Positions 1 through 8,349 of a stretch of 64,000 nucleotides of DNA are shown here, in pieces. Below the pieces are notes generated by a model, which was not told the DNA's origin, did no database searches, and was given only the letters and a program-made list of their open reading frames with translations. A program made the position numbers and the translations under genes. Origin of the DNA: Clostridium estertheticum. Its GTDB lineage: Bacteria > Bacillota > Clostridia > Clostridiales > Clostridiaceae. The stretch covers positions 682,001 to 746,000 of the forward strand of contig NZ_CP086239.1 of assembly GCF_026650985.1 (NCBI RefSeq), written 5' to 3'. Numbering within the stretch: the first letter of the stretch is position 1; each line of letters opens with the position of its first letter.

Positions 1-1
1 T

Positions 2-283
2 AAGAAACTAGATTTAATTACTATGGTTGGTACACAAGAATACTACTATGGTCATCCAATTTATGTAGTAGAAGATACTTTACTTCCAATAGCAGAAGGA
101 AAAACACAAGTTTACTATGTTGGTAACTTTAAAGAAGCAGTTAAATACTTTGATAGAAACCAATTTACAGTAGCAAAATCAACAGAAGCAGGATTTAATA
201 CTGATACAGTTAAACTAAGAATACTTAAAAGATTTGATGTAACAAAGGGTTCAATTAGATCATTAAAGAAAATAGAATTTTAA
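2..283 (+). CDS. Phage major capsid protein, C-terminal part (partial)
   Basis: The reading frame is open from base 2, so the gene begins before the window and only about 93 C-terminal codons are visible. The protein has the look of the end of an HK97-fold major capsid protein: a G-x-P-I-Y-V-V-E-D segment, a predicted exposed strand (YYVGNFKEAVKYFDR) and a short basic tail ending in KKIEF. Head-tail joining genes follow directly, which is where a capsid gene sits in siphovirus late operons. The family call rests on this context and on general resemblance. The internal ATG at 23 is not taken as the start because codons upstream of it stay in frame and in style. Confidence 0.7.
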   Translation, partial: KKLDLITMVGTQEYYYGHPIYVVEDTLLPIAEGKTQVYYVGNFKEAVKYFDRNQFTVAKSTEAGFNTDTVKLRILKRFDVTKGSIRSLKKIEF

Positions 284-340
284 TTAAAAGGGGGGTGGCT
301 AGTCTGCCCTATTTTAATTTAAGAAAGGATTGGTGGTGGT

Positions 341-625
341 ATGGATTTAGAATTTATCAAAACATATCTTAAAATTGATGGTGATGAAGAAGACGAATAT
401 TTACAGGATTTGATAGATGTAAGTCTAATTTATATTGATTTTATGGTTGGTGAGAATTATAAACAAGATTTAAAAGCAGTTAAATTAGCAGGATTATTGC
501 AAAGAAAATTAATTGCAGATATGCATGAGAATAAAACAACAATAATTTCTACAAATACTAAAGCAGATAGAATTGTAATTAGTATTTTAGATAAATTAAG
601 TAATTATGAAGATGTTATTATATGA
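341..625 (+). CDS. Phage head-tail connector protein (gp6-like)
   Basis: A 94-residue, mostly helical protein that begins MDLEFIKTYLKID and continues with an acidic stretch, typical of the gp6-like connectors that form a ring below the portal and link the filled head to the tail. It follows the capsid gene by about 57 bases and overlaps the next gene by four bases (ATGA), so the two are translationally coupled. A purine-rich GGTGGTGG lies just upstream of the ATG. The assignment uses length, sequence style and the fixed order capsid, connector, head closure, gp10, tail completion found in many siphoviruses. Confidence 0.75.
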   Translation: MDLEFIKTYLKIDGDEEDEYLQDLIDVSLIYIDFMVGENYKQDLKAVKLAGLLQRKLIADMHENKTTIISTNTKADRIVISILDKLSNYEDVII

Positions 626-975
626 ATGATTTTAGTATAGATATAAATAATTTGAATAAAAGGATAATAATACAAGAATATACCTCAACAACTAAAAATG
701 GATTTGTAACAAAAACGTGGGATACTTACAAACCAGTTTGGGCAAGTATGAATAATTTATATGGTTCTGAGTTCTATTCTGCAATGTCTGTTCAAGCAGA
801 AAATACAGTAGAATTTGTTGTAAGATATTCAAATGCTTTAGAAATCTTATTGGAAAAAGGTAGCACAAAGAAATATAGAATATTTTGGAAAGACAGAACA
901 TTTAATATAACGTTTGTTGACGATATAAAATATCAGCATGTATGGATTAAAATTAAAACTTTGGAGGTGGGATAA
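622..975 (+). CDS. Phage head closure protein (SPP1 gp16-like)
   Basis: A 117-residue protein beginning with a loop and then strand-rich sequence: NKRIIIQEYTS, a tryptophan-containing W-x-T-Y-K-P-V-W-A segment and FWKDRTFNITFVDDI. The pattern 'L-N-K-R-I-x-I-Q ... W-A-S' near the N-terminus is characteristic of head-tail adaptor/head closure proteins of the SPP1 gp16/HK97 gp7 type, which plug the portal after packaging. The start overlaps the stop of the connector gene by four bases, and its own stop overlaps the next start by one base. It is part of the head-tail joining block of the late operon. Confidence 0.75.
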   Translation: MNDFSIDINNLNKRIIIQEYTSTTKNGFVTKTWDTYKPVWASMNNLYGSEFYSAMSVQAENTVEFVVRYSNALEILLEKGSTKKYRIFWKDRTFNITFVDDIKYQHVWIKIKTLEVG

Positions 976-1367
976 TGGCAGGAATTGAAGTTGAAGGAAT
1001 GGACGAGTTACTCGCAAAACTTGAAAACATGAGTAATAAAGTATCTAATGTTATAACTAAAACCGCACTTGAAGCTTCTGCTGTCCCAGTTTTAGAGGAT
1101 GCTAAGAGTACAAGTGTATTTTCTGATAGAAGTGGTAAATTAAGAGATGGTTTAAAAATAGGTAAAATTAAAACTAAGAACGGTGAAAAATACATAGAAA
1201 TTGGAATTGCGAAAGAAGATGTATCAGAAATATTTTATGGTAAATTTATAGAATGGGGTGCATCTAATCAAGCCACTAGACCATTTTTACAACTCGCATT
1301 AGAAAAAAACAGAAATAAAATAAAAGAAATTATGACTGCAACATTAAAAGAAGGTTTGGGTTTATGA
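975..1367 (+). CDS. HK97 gp10-family phage morphogenesis protein
   Basis: A 130-residue protein starting MAGIEVEGMDELLAKLENM, the helical opening usual for HK97 gp10-like proteins, followed by residues that place 'FIEWGASNQATRPFLQLALEKNR' near the C-terminus; the W-G-x-x-x-x-x-A-x-P-F-L core is the family hallmark. These proteins act in head-tail joining or tail completion. It overlaps its neighbours at both ends (one base and four bases), fitting coupled translation. A purine-rich GGAGGTGGGA lies upstream of the ATG, inside the preceding gene. Confidence 0.8.
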   Translation: MAGIEVEGMDELLAKLENMSNKVSNVITKTALEASAVPVLEDAKSTSVFSDRSGKLRDGLKIGKIKTKNGEKYIEIGIAKEDVSEIFYGKFIEWGASNQATRPFLQLALEKNRNKIKEIMTATLKEGLGL

Positions 1368-1702
1368 TAAATATAAATGATTTTATAGAAGAAACTCTTA
1401 AAACTATTAATGTTCCAATCAGATTTCAAATTTATGATGAAGATGAAACAACTTATATAACTTATCTACAGTATCTAGGACAAAACGAAAAATTTAGTGA
1501 AGATGTCGAAGAAATAAAAGGACATTATGTGCAAATTAATGTTTTCTCCTTGGGTGATTATACAGATATAGTTACTAAAGTCGAATTATTGATGAAAGAA
1601 GCAGACTTTAAAAAAACAAATGAAACAGATCTATATGAGGAGAAAACACATTACTTTCACAAAGGTCTTAGATACTTTTATGCAGAAGACTTAACAATTT
1701 AA
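1364..1702 (+). CDS. Putative phage tail completion/terminator protein
   Basis: A 112-residue protein with alternating helices and strands, including 'GHYVQINVFSLGDYTDIV', a strand followed by a helix as in tail terminator proteins of the gp17/DUF3168-like kind that cap the tail tube. I do not recognise a diagnostic motif, so the function is inferred from position: fourth gene after the capsid and directly before the major tail protein. It overlaps the gp10-like gene by four bases. It is followed by about 100 bases without a gene that hold a weak hairpin. Confidence 0.55.
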   Translation: MININDFIEETLKTINVPIRFQIYDEDETTYITYLQYLGQNEKFSEDVEEIKGHYVQINVFSLGDYTDIVTKVELLMKEADFKKTNETDLYEEKTHYFHKGLRYFYAEDLTI

Positions 1703-1713
1703 ATTTATTAACA

Positions 1714-1745
1714 AACGTCGTAGATAATATAGGGCGTTATTTTTA
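1714..1745 (+). terminator. Weak hairpin with U-tract before the major tail gene
   Basis: A six-pair stem (AACGTC at 1714-1719 with GGCGTT at 1733-1738, one G-U pair) is followed by ATTTTTAT. It lies between the tail completion gene and the major tail protein gene. The stem is short and the loop long, so it may only attenuate transcription. Confidence 0.3.
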
Positions 1746-1799
1746 TGTCTTTAGGGTAGACAAAAAAGAACCACTTAAATTAAAAAGGATGGTAAAAAA

Positions 1800-2369
1800 A
1801 TGAGTAGATTAATAGGACTAAAAGATATAACAATTGCACAATTGCTTACAGATACAAGCGTAGGGGCAACTTATGAAGTTCCTAAAAAACTAGAAAGAAG
1901 TATAAAAGCTACTTTAAAACCAAAGACAACTCAAACAAAACTTTATTCAGATGACACAATTGAGGAAGTTGTTAATGCATTTGATAGTATAGATGTTGAA
2001 ATTGAAGTTAATCAATTATCAATTGAATCAAGAGCAATGTTACAAGGTTCAAAAGTTGTTAAAGGTGTTCTTATAGAGACTAAGAATGATATTGCTCCTA
2101 CAGTTGCAATGGCTTTTAAGGCTAAAAAATCTAATGGTAAGTATATGTATGTATGGCTATATAAAGGCAGTTTTGAAATTACGGAAGATACATTTGAATC
2201 TTCTGAGGATAAATTAAAAGATCAAACTGCAAAATTGAAGGCAACTTTTTATGCTCGTGAATTCGATGGTGCATACAGACTGATTGCTGACGAAGATGCT
2301 AAAGATTTTGAAGCAACAACAGCTACAACTTGGTTTACAACAGTAGCAGTACAACCAACAGAAGTATAG
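1800..2369 (+). CDS. Phage major tail protein (phi13-type)
   Basis: A 189-residue protein that begins MSRLIGLKDITIAQL and contains 'KLERSIKATLKPKTTQTKLYSDD', a pattern seen in phi13-family major tail proteins, which polymerise into the tail tube. The rest is strand-rich, with 'MYVWLYKGSFEITEDTFESSEDK' and 'ATFYAREFDGAYRLIADED' near the end. AAAAAGGATGG precedes the ATG. It has its own downstream terminator-like hairpin, as expected for a structural gene needed in many copies. The next gene is the tail assembly chaperone, the usual order. Confidence 0.8.
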   Translation: MSRLIGLKDITIAQLLTDTSVGATYEVPKKLERSIKATLKPKTTQTKLYSDDTIEEVVNAFDSIDVEIEVNQLSIESRAMLQGSKVVKGVLIETKNDIAPTVAMAFKAKKSNGKYMYVWLYKGSFEITEDTFESSEDKLKDQTAKLKATFYAREFDGAYRLIADEDAKDFEATTATTWFTTVAVQPTEV

Positions 2370-2383
2370 AAATATAAATAGTA

Positions 2384-2429
2384 AAAACTTATTGGTAGCC
2401 TTAAATGGTTATTAGTAAGTTTTTTATTA
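2384..2429 (+). terminator. Hairpin terminator after major tail gene
   Basis: Arms at 2384-2400 and 2407-2423 pair over 17 positions with several G-U pairs around a six-base loop, then run into a U-rich tract. It probably makes the major tail gene more abundant than the chaperone and tape measure genes, which would be reached by read-through. Confidence 0.65.
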
Positions 2430-2449
2430 ATTAATTTAGGAGGGAAATT

Positions 2450-2809
2450 ATGAAAGCAAAATATATAAAAAATAGAGAAAGTAAAATAGAATTATTAGAT
2501 GGTGAACATAAAATTACTATAGATTTCAATACGTATGATTTATTACAAGAAATGTATGGTGATATAAGTATAGCATTAAGTAAGTTCAATGGTGGTGTGA
2601 AAATTACTGACTTAAAGAAGTTCGTATGTTGTGGAATTAATAGTTGTATTGAAAATGAAGACGAACATTATACACCTTATCAAATAGGGAAATTAATAGA
2701 TGCAGATAAAATAGTAGAATACATAGATGTGATATATTCACTAATGAATAAATCAATGCCAGAAACTAAAGAAATAGATGAAGATGAGGAAATAGACGAA
2801 AAAAAATAG
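2450..2809 (+). CDS. Phage tail assembly chaperone (G protein)
   Basis: A 119-residue acidic protein (MKAKYIKNRESKIELLDGEH...) lying between the major tail and tape measure genes, the invariant place of the tail assembly chaperone. The C-terminus is very acidic and ends in EIDEKK just where a run of A residues meets the UAG stop. The upstream GGAGGG gives a clear ribosome binding site. The protein is expected to bind the tape measure protein and keep it soluble while tube subunits assemble round it. A fraction of ribosomes should shift frame at the end to make the longer GT form (see 2806-3012). Confidence 0.75.
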   Translation: MKAKYIKNRESKIELLDGEHKITIDFNTYDLLQEMYGDISIALSKFNGGVKITDLKKFVCCGINSCIENEDEHYTPYQIGKLIDADKIVEYIDVIYSLMNKSMPETKEIDEDEEIDEKK

Positions 2810-2848
2810 ATGACCACGAAAATTCCGACAATTGGGATTTTGCGTGGT
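2800..2848 (+). promoter_or_regulatory. Programmed -1 ribosomal frameshift cassette (A-AAA-AAA plus stem-loop)
   Basis: The slippery heptamer A-AAA-AAA occupies 2800-2806 in the correct phase, immediately before the UAG stop at 2807-2809. Six bases later a stem-loop begins: ACCACG (2813-2818) pairs with CGTGGT (2843-2848), AAAAT (2819-2823) with ATTTT (2837-2841), and TCC (2824-2826) with GGG (2834-2836), with one bulged G at 2842 and a seven-base loop. Slippery site, six-base spacer and stem match the classical arrangement for -1 frameshifting. Confidence 0.85.
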
Positions 2849-3012
2849 TTTATTATTTACATTGTACAATACTTGGATTAACAGAAGTAACATTTTGGAA
2901 ATCAAATCCTCGTAAGTTGTTTGCACTTTATGACATACATAGAAAAGTAAATGGAATTGAAGATGAGGAAGAAAAAAATAAATTAGCATTTATAGATGAT
3001 GTTATCTTTTAG
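2806..3012 (+). CDS. T extension of the tail chaperone (GT fusion by -1 frameshift)
   Basis: After a -1 slip at the A-run the frame stays open for 68 codons to a TAG at 3010-3012, giving a GT fusion of about 187 residues. The extension reads IDDHENSDNWDFAWFYY, then a segment with FWKSNPRKLFALYDIHR, a motif typical of the T domain of tail assembly chaperones, and a charged end. It has no start codon or ribosome site of its own, so it can only be made as a fusion. The T part is expected to recruit major tail subunits, while G binds the tape measure. The stop lies 20 bases before the tape measure start. Confidence 0.8.
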   Translation: MDDHENSDNWDFAWFYYLHCTILGLTEVTFWKSNPRKLFALYDIHRKVNGIEDEEEKNKLAFIDDVIF

Positions 3013-3032
3013 ATGGAGAGGAGGGAAAATAA

Positions 3033-6000
3033 ATGGGTGATGAACTTTCACTGAACATAAAACTGGCGATGGAATCACAATCTTTCCAGCAACAGGTTGC
3101 AGGTATAAATCGCCAAATGACTTTAGTACAAAGTGGGTTTGCAAGTGCCAGTTCTAAACTTGGAGAATTCGGGACTGCTACAGATAAATTAAAGGCTAAA
3201 CAAGAATTGTTAACACAGCAATTAGAACTTGCTAAAAGCAAAACTACTTTATATTCTGATGCACAAGCAAAATCAAAATTAACATTAGATAAAAATGTAA
3301 TTGCTAATGAATCATTAAGAGTTAAATTGGAAGAAGCTACAAAAGCACATAATAGTAGTGTTAGTGCCACTGGCAAGGATAGTGAAGAAAGTAAAAAATT
3401 AGCACTAGAATTAAGTCAGTTAAAAGCCGAGTATAGCAATAGTAATAGTTTGATAGCAAACAATGCGAGAGCACTTGATAATAATACAATTAAGATGAAT
3501 AATGCAGAAAAGTCTGCTAATAATTTAGAAAAGCAATTAAAATCAACAGCCAATGAAATAACAGTGCAAGATAGTAAATGGACTAAACTTGGTACTTCTT
3601 TAACAGAATCATCGACAAAATTAAAAGCAGTTGGTTCTTCTATGACTACAACAGGTGAAAAATTGTCTACAAGTTTAACTGTTCCAATTCTAGGGGCAGG
3701 TGTTGCAGTAGGTAAGTTATCTATGGATTTTGAAGCAAGTATGGCAAAAGTTAGTACAATAAGTGATAATACGCAAATGCCAATTGGAACTTTAAGAAGT
3801 GCAATATTAAAACTTTCTGATGATACTGGAATTGCCAGTACTGAGATTGCTAATAACGTTTATGATGCTATTTCAGCAGGTCAAAGTACAGGAGATGCAG
3901 TAAACTTTGTAACCAATTCTACTAAATTAGCCAAGGCAGGTTATGCAGAAGCAGGAGATTCACTTGATTTGCTAACAACAATATTGAATTCTTATGGAAT
4001 GAAATCAAGTGAGACTGCTAAAATTTCTGATGTGTTAATTCAAGTTCAGAATAAGGGTAAAGTTACAGTTGGAGAACTATCGAAAAGTATGGGTATGATT
4101 ATTCCCACGGCAAACCAATATGGTATATCTTTAGAACAATTAGGTGCAGGATACGCAATTATGACTTCTAAGGGTGTAAAATCTGCTGAAGCAACTACAT
4201 ATATGAATTCAGCTTTTAATGAAATGGGTAAAAGTGGAACAGTAGCTTCTAAAGCAATAGAGAAAGCCACAGGAAAATCGTTTCCCGAACTAATTAAAAG
4301 TGGAAAAAGTGTTGGTGATATACTTAATATTATGTCAGATTATGCCAAGAAAAATGGTAAGAGTTTAACAGATATGTTTGGATCTGTAGAAGCAGGAAAA
4401 GCAGGTTTATTATTAAGTGGCAATGCAGGTAAAGAATTTGATGAAATGCTTAAATCTATGGGATTAAGTGCAGGTGAAACAGACAAAGCATTTGCAAAAG
4501 TAAATGATACAGCAGGTACTAGATTAGCAAAATCTTTTAATGAACTTAAAAATGCAGGTATAAAAATGGGAGATGCACTTACTCCAGTGATTGAAAAAAT
4601 ATCTGTAGTAGTACAAAAATTAGCTGATAAATTTAATGAACTAACACCTGCTCAACAAGGAACAATAATTAAAATAGCAGGATTAGTCGCAGTAATCGGG
4701 CCAACTATAGTAATAGTAGGTAAATTAGCAACGGCTTTTGGTGCTATATCAGGGGTTTTAGGAACTGCAAGTACAGCACTAGGAATAGGTGCAACAGCAA
4801 CAGCAGGTGTAGGCGTCGCAGGAGCAACGGCAAGTACAGGATTAGCAGGATTAGGAACAGCATTTGGAGCAGTTTTAATTCCGTTAGCACCTTATATTTT
4901 GGCAATTGGTGCAGTTGTTGGCACAGGAATTCTTATTAAAAATGCACTTAATAAAGAAGCAACTCCAGCAGTTGATTTATTCGCAGATAAAGTAGTTACA
5001 ACAGCTAACAGTGTGAATGGTGCAAACAATGGTATGGGTGCAAGTTACAGCACCGTAGTTACAACAATATCGGACGGTACAAAGAAAGCCGTTGGTGCAT
5101 ATATGGATTTAGACACTAAAGCAACAGCAAGTTTAACAGATTTATATGTTAACTCGACTGGTATAACTGCTAAAAATGCAACAGAAGTAGTTATACAGTA
5201 TAAGGGATTAGCAGATAAAGTTGAAGCGAATTTAGACACTAGATATAACACAGAATATACCACTATGGAAGCATTCTTTAATAAAAGTAGTGCACTGAGT
5301 AAAACAGAAGAGGAAAAAGCATTAGCAAAATTAAAACAAGATAATGTAGATAAGAAAACAGTTGAAGATAATTATATTAAACAGATACAAGCAATAGTTA
5401 AAAAGGCTTCGGATGAACATAGAGCATTAACTTTATCTGACCAACAAAAAATAAACGCCATTCAAGATAAAATGAAAGTTAATGGAATTAAAACTTTGAG
5501 TGAATCGGATGTTGAGTCAAAAGTTATACTAGAGAGAATTAAAGCATATGGTGTTAGAATTACTACTGAACAAGCTTCAGAAATAATCAAAAACGCAAAT
5601 AAACAGAGGGATGGAGTAGTTAAAGGTGCAGATGACCAATATACTAAATCAGTAGAAGCTATTATTAAGATGAGAGATGAAAGTCATTCCATAACAGCTG
5701 ATCAAGCTACTAAATTAATAGCAGACGCAAAAAACCAGAAAGATAAAACCATTGAACATGCCGAAGCAATGCGAAGTGGAGCTGTCGCAAAAGTAACTAG
5801 TATGAATAAAGATATAACGAAAAGTGTAGATACATCTACAGGAGATATTCTCACTAATTGGGACAAAATGAAAAATTGGTGGGATAAATGGGAGCCAGGA
5901 GTAAAAACTTTTGTAACAAAGATGGCAAATGGAATAGTCGGAGGATATGATAAAAATTATACTGGCACGAATAATTATCAAGGTGGATTAACCACAATGC

Positions 6001-6239
6001 ACGAACATGGTTATGAACTTTACAACTTACCAAAAGCTAGTAGAATTTATAATCACGAAGCAAGTGAAGCATTGGTTTTACAGACTGCAAAACAAGTTGC
6101 ACAAGGAGTTTTAGCTAATAGTAACAGTGGAAAGGGTGATACTGCTATTACACAAAATTTTTATGTACCAGTCCCAAGTGCAAGTGAATTGGCAAGACAA
6201 TCCAAAAGAGGACAACAAGAATTAGCATTTAATTTTTAG
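3033..6239 (+). CDS. Phage tail tape measure protein
   Basis: A 1,068-residue protein, the longest in the late region. Residues 1-170 are coiled-coil; the TP901-type core (about 200-500) contains 'MDFEASMAKVSTISDN' and 'GISLEQLGAGYAIMTSKGV'; residues about 545-645 hold long hydrophobic, glycine/alanine-rich membrane-like segments used in DNA ejection; residues about 755-930 hold charged 43-44-residue repeats; the end has 'GYELYNLPKASRIYNHEAS', often seen at tape measure C-termini. GAGGAGG precedes the ATG. The protein sets tail length and leaves the tail during infection. Confidence 0.9.
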   Translation: MGDELSLNIKLAMESQSFQQQVAGINRQMTLVQSGFASASSKLGEFGTATDKLKAKQELLTQQLELAKSKTTLYSDAQAKSKLTLDKNVIANESLRVKLEEATKAHNSSVSATGKDSEESKKLALELSQLKAEYSNSNSLIANNARALDNNTIKMNNAEKSANNLEKQLKSTANEITVQDSKWTKLGTSLTESSTKLKAVGSSMTTTGEKLSTSLTVPILGAGVAVGKLSMDFEASMAKVSTISDNTQMPIGTLRSAILKLSDDTGIASTEIANNVYDAISAGQSTGDAVNFVTNSTKLAKAGYAEAGDSLDLLTTILNSYGMKSSETAKISDVLIQVQNKGKVTVGELSKSMGMIIPTANQYGISLEQLGAGYAIMTSKGVKSAEATTYMNSAFNEMGKSGTVASKAIEKATGKSFPELIKSGKSVGDILNIMSDYAKKNGKSLTDMFGSVEAGKAGLLLSGNAGKEFDEMLKSMGLSAGETDKAFAKVNDTAGTRLAKSFNELKNAGIKMGDALTPVIEKISVVVQKLADKFNELTPAQQGTIIKIAGLVAVIGPTIVIVGKLATAFGAISGVLGTASTALGIGATATAGVGVAGATASTGLAGLGTAFGAVLIPLAPYILAIGAVVGTGILIKNALNKEATPAVDLFADKVVTTANSVNGANNGMGASYSTVVTTISDGTKKAVGAYMDLDTKATASLTDLYVNSTGITAKNATEVVIQYKGLADKVEANLDTRYNTEYTTMEAFFNKSSALSKTEEEKALAKLKQDNVDKKTVEDNYIKQIQAIVKKASDEHRALTLSDQQKINAIQDKMKVNGIKTLSESDVESKVILERIKAYGVRITTEQASEIIKNANKQRDGVVKGADDQYTKSVEAIIKMRDESHSITADQATKLIADAKNQKDKTIEHAEAMRSGAVAKVTSMNKDITKSVDTSTGDILTNWDKMKNWWDKWEPGVKTFVTKMANGIVGGYDKNYTGTNNYQGGLTTMHEHGYELYNLPKASRIYNHEASEALVLQTAKQVAQGVLANSNSGKGDTAITQNFYVPVPSASELARQSKRGQQELAFNF
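5301..5820 (+). repeat. Four degenerate 43-44-residue repeats inside the tape measure gene
   Basis: The same layout recurs with anchors KTEEEKAL (from 5301), TLSDQQKI (5430), ITTEQASEI (5559) and ITADQATKL (5691), spaced 129, 129 and 132 bases apart. Between anchors come charged helices such as IKQIQAIVKKASDEH and VEAIIKMRDESH. DNA identity is low, so the repeats are old or selected at protein level. Confidence 0.65.
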
Positions 6240-6257
6240 AGAGGAGCTGAGTTAAAA

Positions 6258-7145
6258 TTGTCAAAAACAATAACATTTATAAATAGTTTAGGGGAAGAGT
6301 TGGTATTAACTAATTCAGCCCCTTTTTTATTACAAAGTTTTACGCAAAGTGGAAATGTGAATATTTATAGTAGTAAAAGTATGAATCAAGATGGGAAAAA
6401 TTATTTAGGAAATACCCTAGATATAATGGATATATCTTTGGAAGTTGCTTTAGTTGGTAATACAAAAGAGGAACTTCAAAGATATAAAAATAAAGTAATC
6501 AAAATATTGAATCCTAAAAATGGTGAAGGTTGGCTTTGTTATAAAAATAATATTAATGAAAGAAAAGTAAAATGTATTATAAATAAAATACCTTTCTTTA
6601 ATATTGTAAATAGTAATAGAGTTTATAATGGCTTAATTAGTTTAACTGCAAATAATCCATTTTGGACTGATCTTATTGAGGATAAGGAAGAAATAGCATT
6701 ATGGAAAGGTGATTTTTCATTTTCTGAAGATGGAAGTGATGGATTTGAACTTGTAGTTGGTGGAATAGAAATAGGACATAGAGAACTAAGTCTTATAGTT
6801 AATATATTAAATAGTGGTGATGTTGAATGTGGAATGAGAATAGAATTTAAAGCACTTGCTACATTAACTAATCCTAATATATTGAATGTTAATACTGGTG
6901 AGTATATTAAAATTAATAAAGGTATGGTTGCAGGAGAAGTTATTTCAATATCAACATATTTTGGTTCTAAAAAAGTTGATTCTATTTTAGATGGAGTTAC
7001 TACAAATATTTTTAATTATATAGATTTCCAAAGTACATTTTTACAATTAGATGTTGGTGATAATTTATTTAGATATAATTCCGATACTGGAATAGATAAT
7101 CTTGAAGTTAGTATATATTATCAGCAACAATATTTGGGGGTGTAA
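6258..7145 (+). CDS. Phage distal tail protein (Dit)
   Basis: A 295-residue protein starting at a TTG after GAGGAGCTGAG. The N-terminal part reads KTITFINSLGEELVLTNS and has 'RYKNKVIKILNPKNGEGWL', both typical of distal tail (Dit) proteins, which form a hexameric hub at the tail tip between tube and baseplate. The second half is strand-rich, like the galectin-like Dit C-terminal domain. It follows the tape measure gene by 18 bases, the usual place for dit. The TTG is chosen because it has the ribosome site at normal distance and the protein begins in the family style. Confidence 0.75.
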   Translation: MSKTITFINSLGEELVLTNSAPFLLQSFTQSGNVNIYSSKSMNQDGKNYLGNTLDIMDISLEVALVGNTKEELQRYKNKVIKILNPKNGEGWLCYKNNINERKVKCIINKIPFFNIVNSNRVYNGLISLTANNPFWTDLIEDKEEIALWKGDFSFSEDGSDGFELVVGGIEIGHRELSLIVNILNSGDVECGMRIEFKALATLTNPNILNVNTGEYIKINKGMVAGEVISISTYFGSKKVDSILDGVTTNIFNYIDFQSTFLQLDVGDNLFRYNSDTGIDNLEVSIYYQQQYLGV

Positions 7146-7146
7146 A

Positions 7147-8322
7147 GTGGAGATATATGTATTTAATAGAAATTTAGAATTTATTGGTATGATAGATAGT
7201 TTCACATCGTTAATATGGACAAGAAGATATTATAAAAGTGGCGAGTTTGAGTTACATTGTGATTTAACTCCTCAAAATCTCAAAATGTTAGAAAGAGGAA
7301 ATATTATTTATAAAACAGGAGATGTGGAAGCAGGATATATTGAGTATAGAAACTTTAAGCAAGATACAGAAGGTAAAGAAATATTAGTTATTAAAGGCAA
7401 GTTTCTTACTTCTTATTTTAATCGTAGAATTATTTGGGGAACTGAAGTATTTAATATAACAGCCGAGTTAGCGATGAGGAATTTAGTAACAGATAACTGT
7501 ATAAGTCCAATCAATACAAGTAGAATAATACATAATATGATGTTGGGAACTTTAAATGGTTTTATAGAGACAGTTGATTATCAAGTATCTTATGCCAATT
7601 TATCTGACGAACTTGAAAATTTAAGTAATATAAGTAATTTGGGACATAGAGTAAATTTTGATATTAATAGTAAAAAGTTAGTTTTTGAAGTGTATAAAGG
7701 GTTAGATAGATCTGTTAATCAATCTAGTAATCCAAGATGTATTTTTAGTAAAGAATATGACAATATTTTAGAACAAGAGTATGTAGATAGTCTTAATAAT
7801 TATAAAAATTTAGTATTAGTTGGTGGTATTGGTGAGGGATCTGAAAGAAGATTAGTTACTATAGGTGATAGTGTTGGCTTAGATAGATTTGAAGTATTTG
7901 CTGACCAGAAAAGTTTAGCAAATACAGAAGATATTAATGGTGTTTCAACAGTTATGAGTGATGTTGACTATAACCTTTTATTAAGTGGAAAAGGAAATGA
8001 AACACTTGCATTAACAAAAGAAATTCAAACATTTGATAGTAAAATAAATCTTAATTCAAATTTAACTTATAAAACTGATTATAACCTAGGAGATATTATT
8101 ACTATTGTTTCTAAAAAGTGGGGCATAACCTTTGATAGCAGAATTAATGAAATTCAGGAAGTATATGAAGAGAATGGATTAAGCATTAATATTACTTTTG
8201 GTAATAACATCCCAACAATTATGGATAAAATAAAACAAAAATTAAAATTACAATCTAATAGTAGTGGGAGTAATGGGAATAGTAACACAACTATAACAAA
8301 TATAGACGGGGGTAGTTTTTAA
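7147..8322 (+). CDS. Tail-associated protein, ReqiPepy6 Gp37-like
   Basis: I start this gene at the GTG at 7147, just after GGGGGTG, rather than at an upstream ATG (7102) inside dit, giving 391 residues. The N-terminus EIYVFNRNLEFIGMIDSFTS followed by W-x-R-R-Y-x-x-x-G-E-F-E-L is the signature of the siphovirus Gp37-like family, a baseplate hub/tail-tip protein of the Tal type. Later segments (DYNLGDIITIVSKKWGI) match the hub-like fold. It lies directly downstream of dit. The C-terminus is a serine/asparagine-rich linker (SNSSGSNGNSNTTITN) that probably anchors or spaces a partner. Confidence 0.8.
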   Translation: MEIYVFNRNLEFIGMIDSFTSLIWTRRYYKSGEFELHCDLTPQNLKMLERGNIIYKTGDVEAGYIEYRNFKQDTEGKEILVIKGKFLTSYFNRRIIWGTEVFNITAELAMRNLVTDNCISPINTSRIIHNMMLGTLNGFIETVDYQVSYANLSDELENLSNISNLGHRVNFDINSKKLVFEVYKGLDRSVNQSSNPRCIFSKEYDNILEQEYVDSLNNYKNLVLVGGIGEGSERRLVTIGDSVGLDRFEVFADQKSLANTEDINGVSTVMSDVDYNLLLSGKGNETLALTKEIQTFDSKINLNSNLTYKTDYNLGDIITIVSKKWGITFDSRINEIQEVYEENGLSINITFGNNIPTIMDKIKQKLKLQSNSSGSNGNSNTTITNIDGGSF

Positions 8323-8349
8323 TTAATAAAATAGAGAGGATGTGGTGGT

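Noticed and set aside
285-325. Weak hairpin after the capsid gene
   Set aside because: GGGTGG and CTGCCC can pair over six positions only with two G-U pairs; too weak to call.
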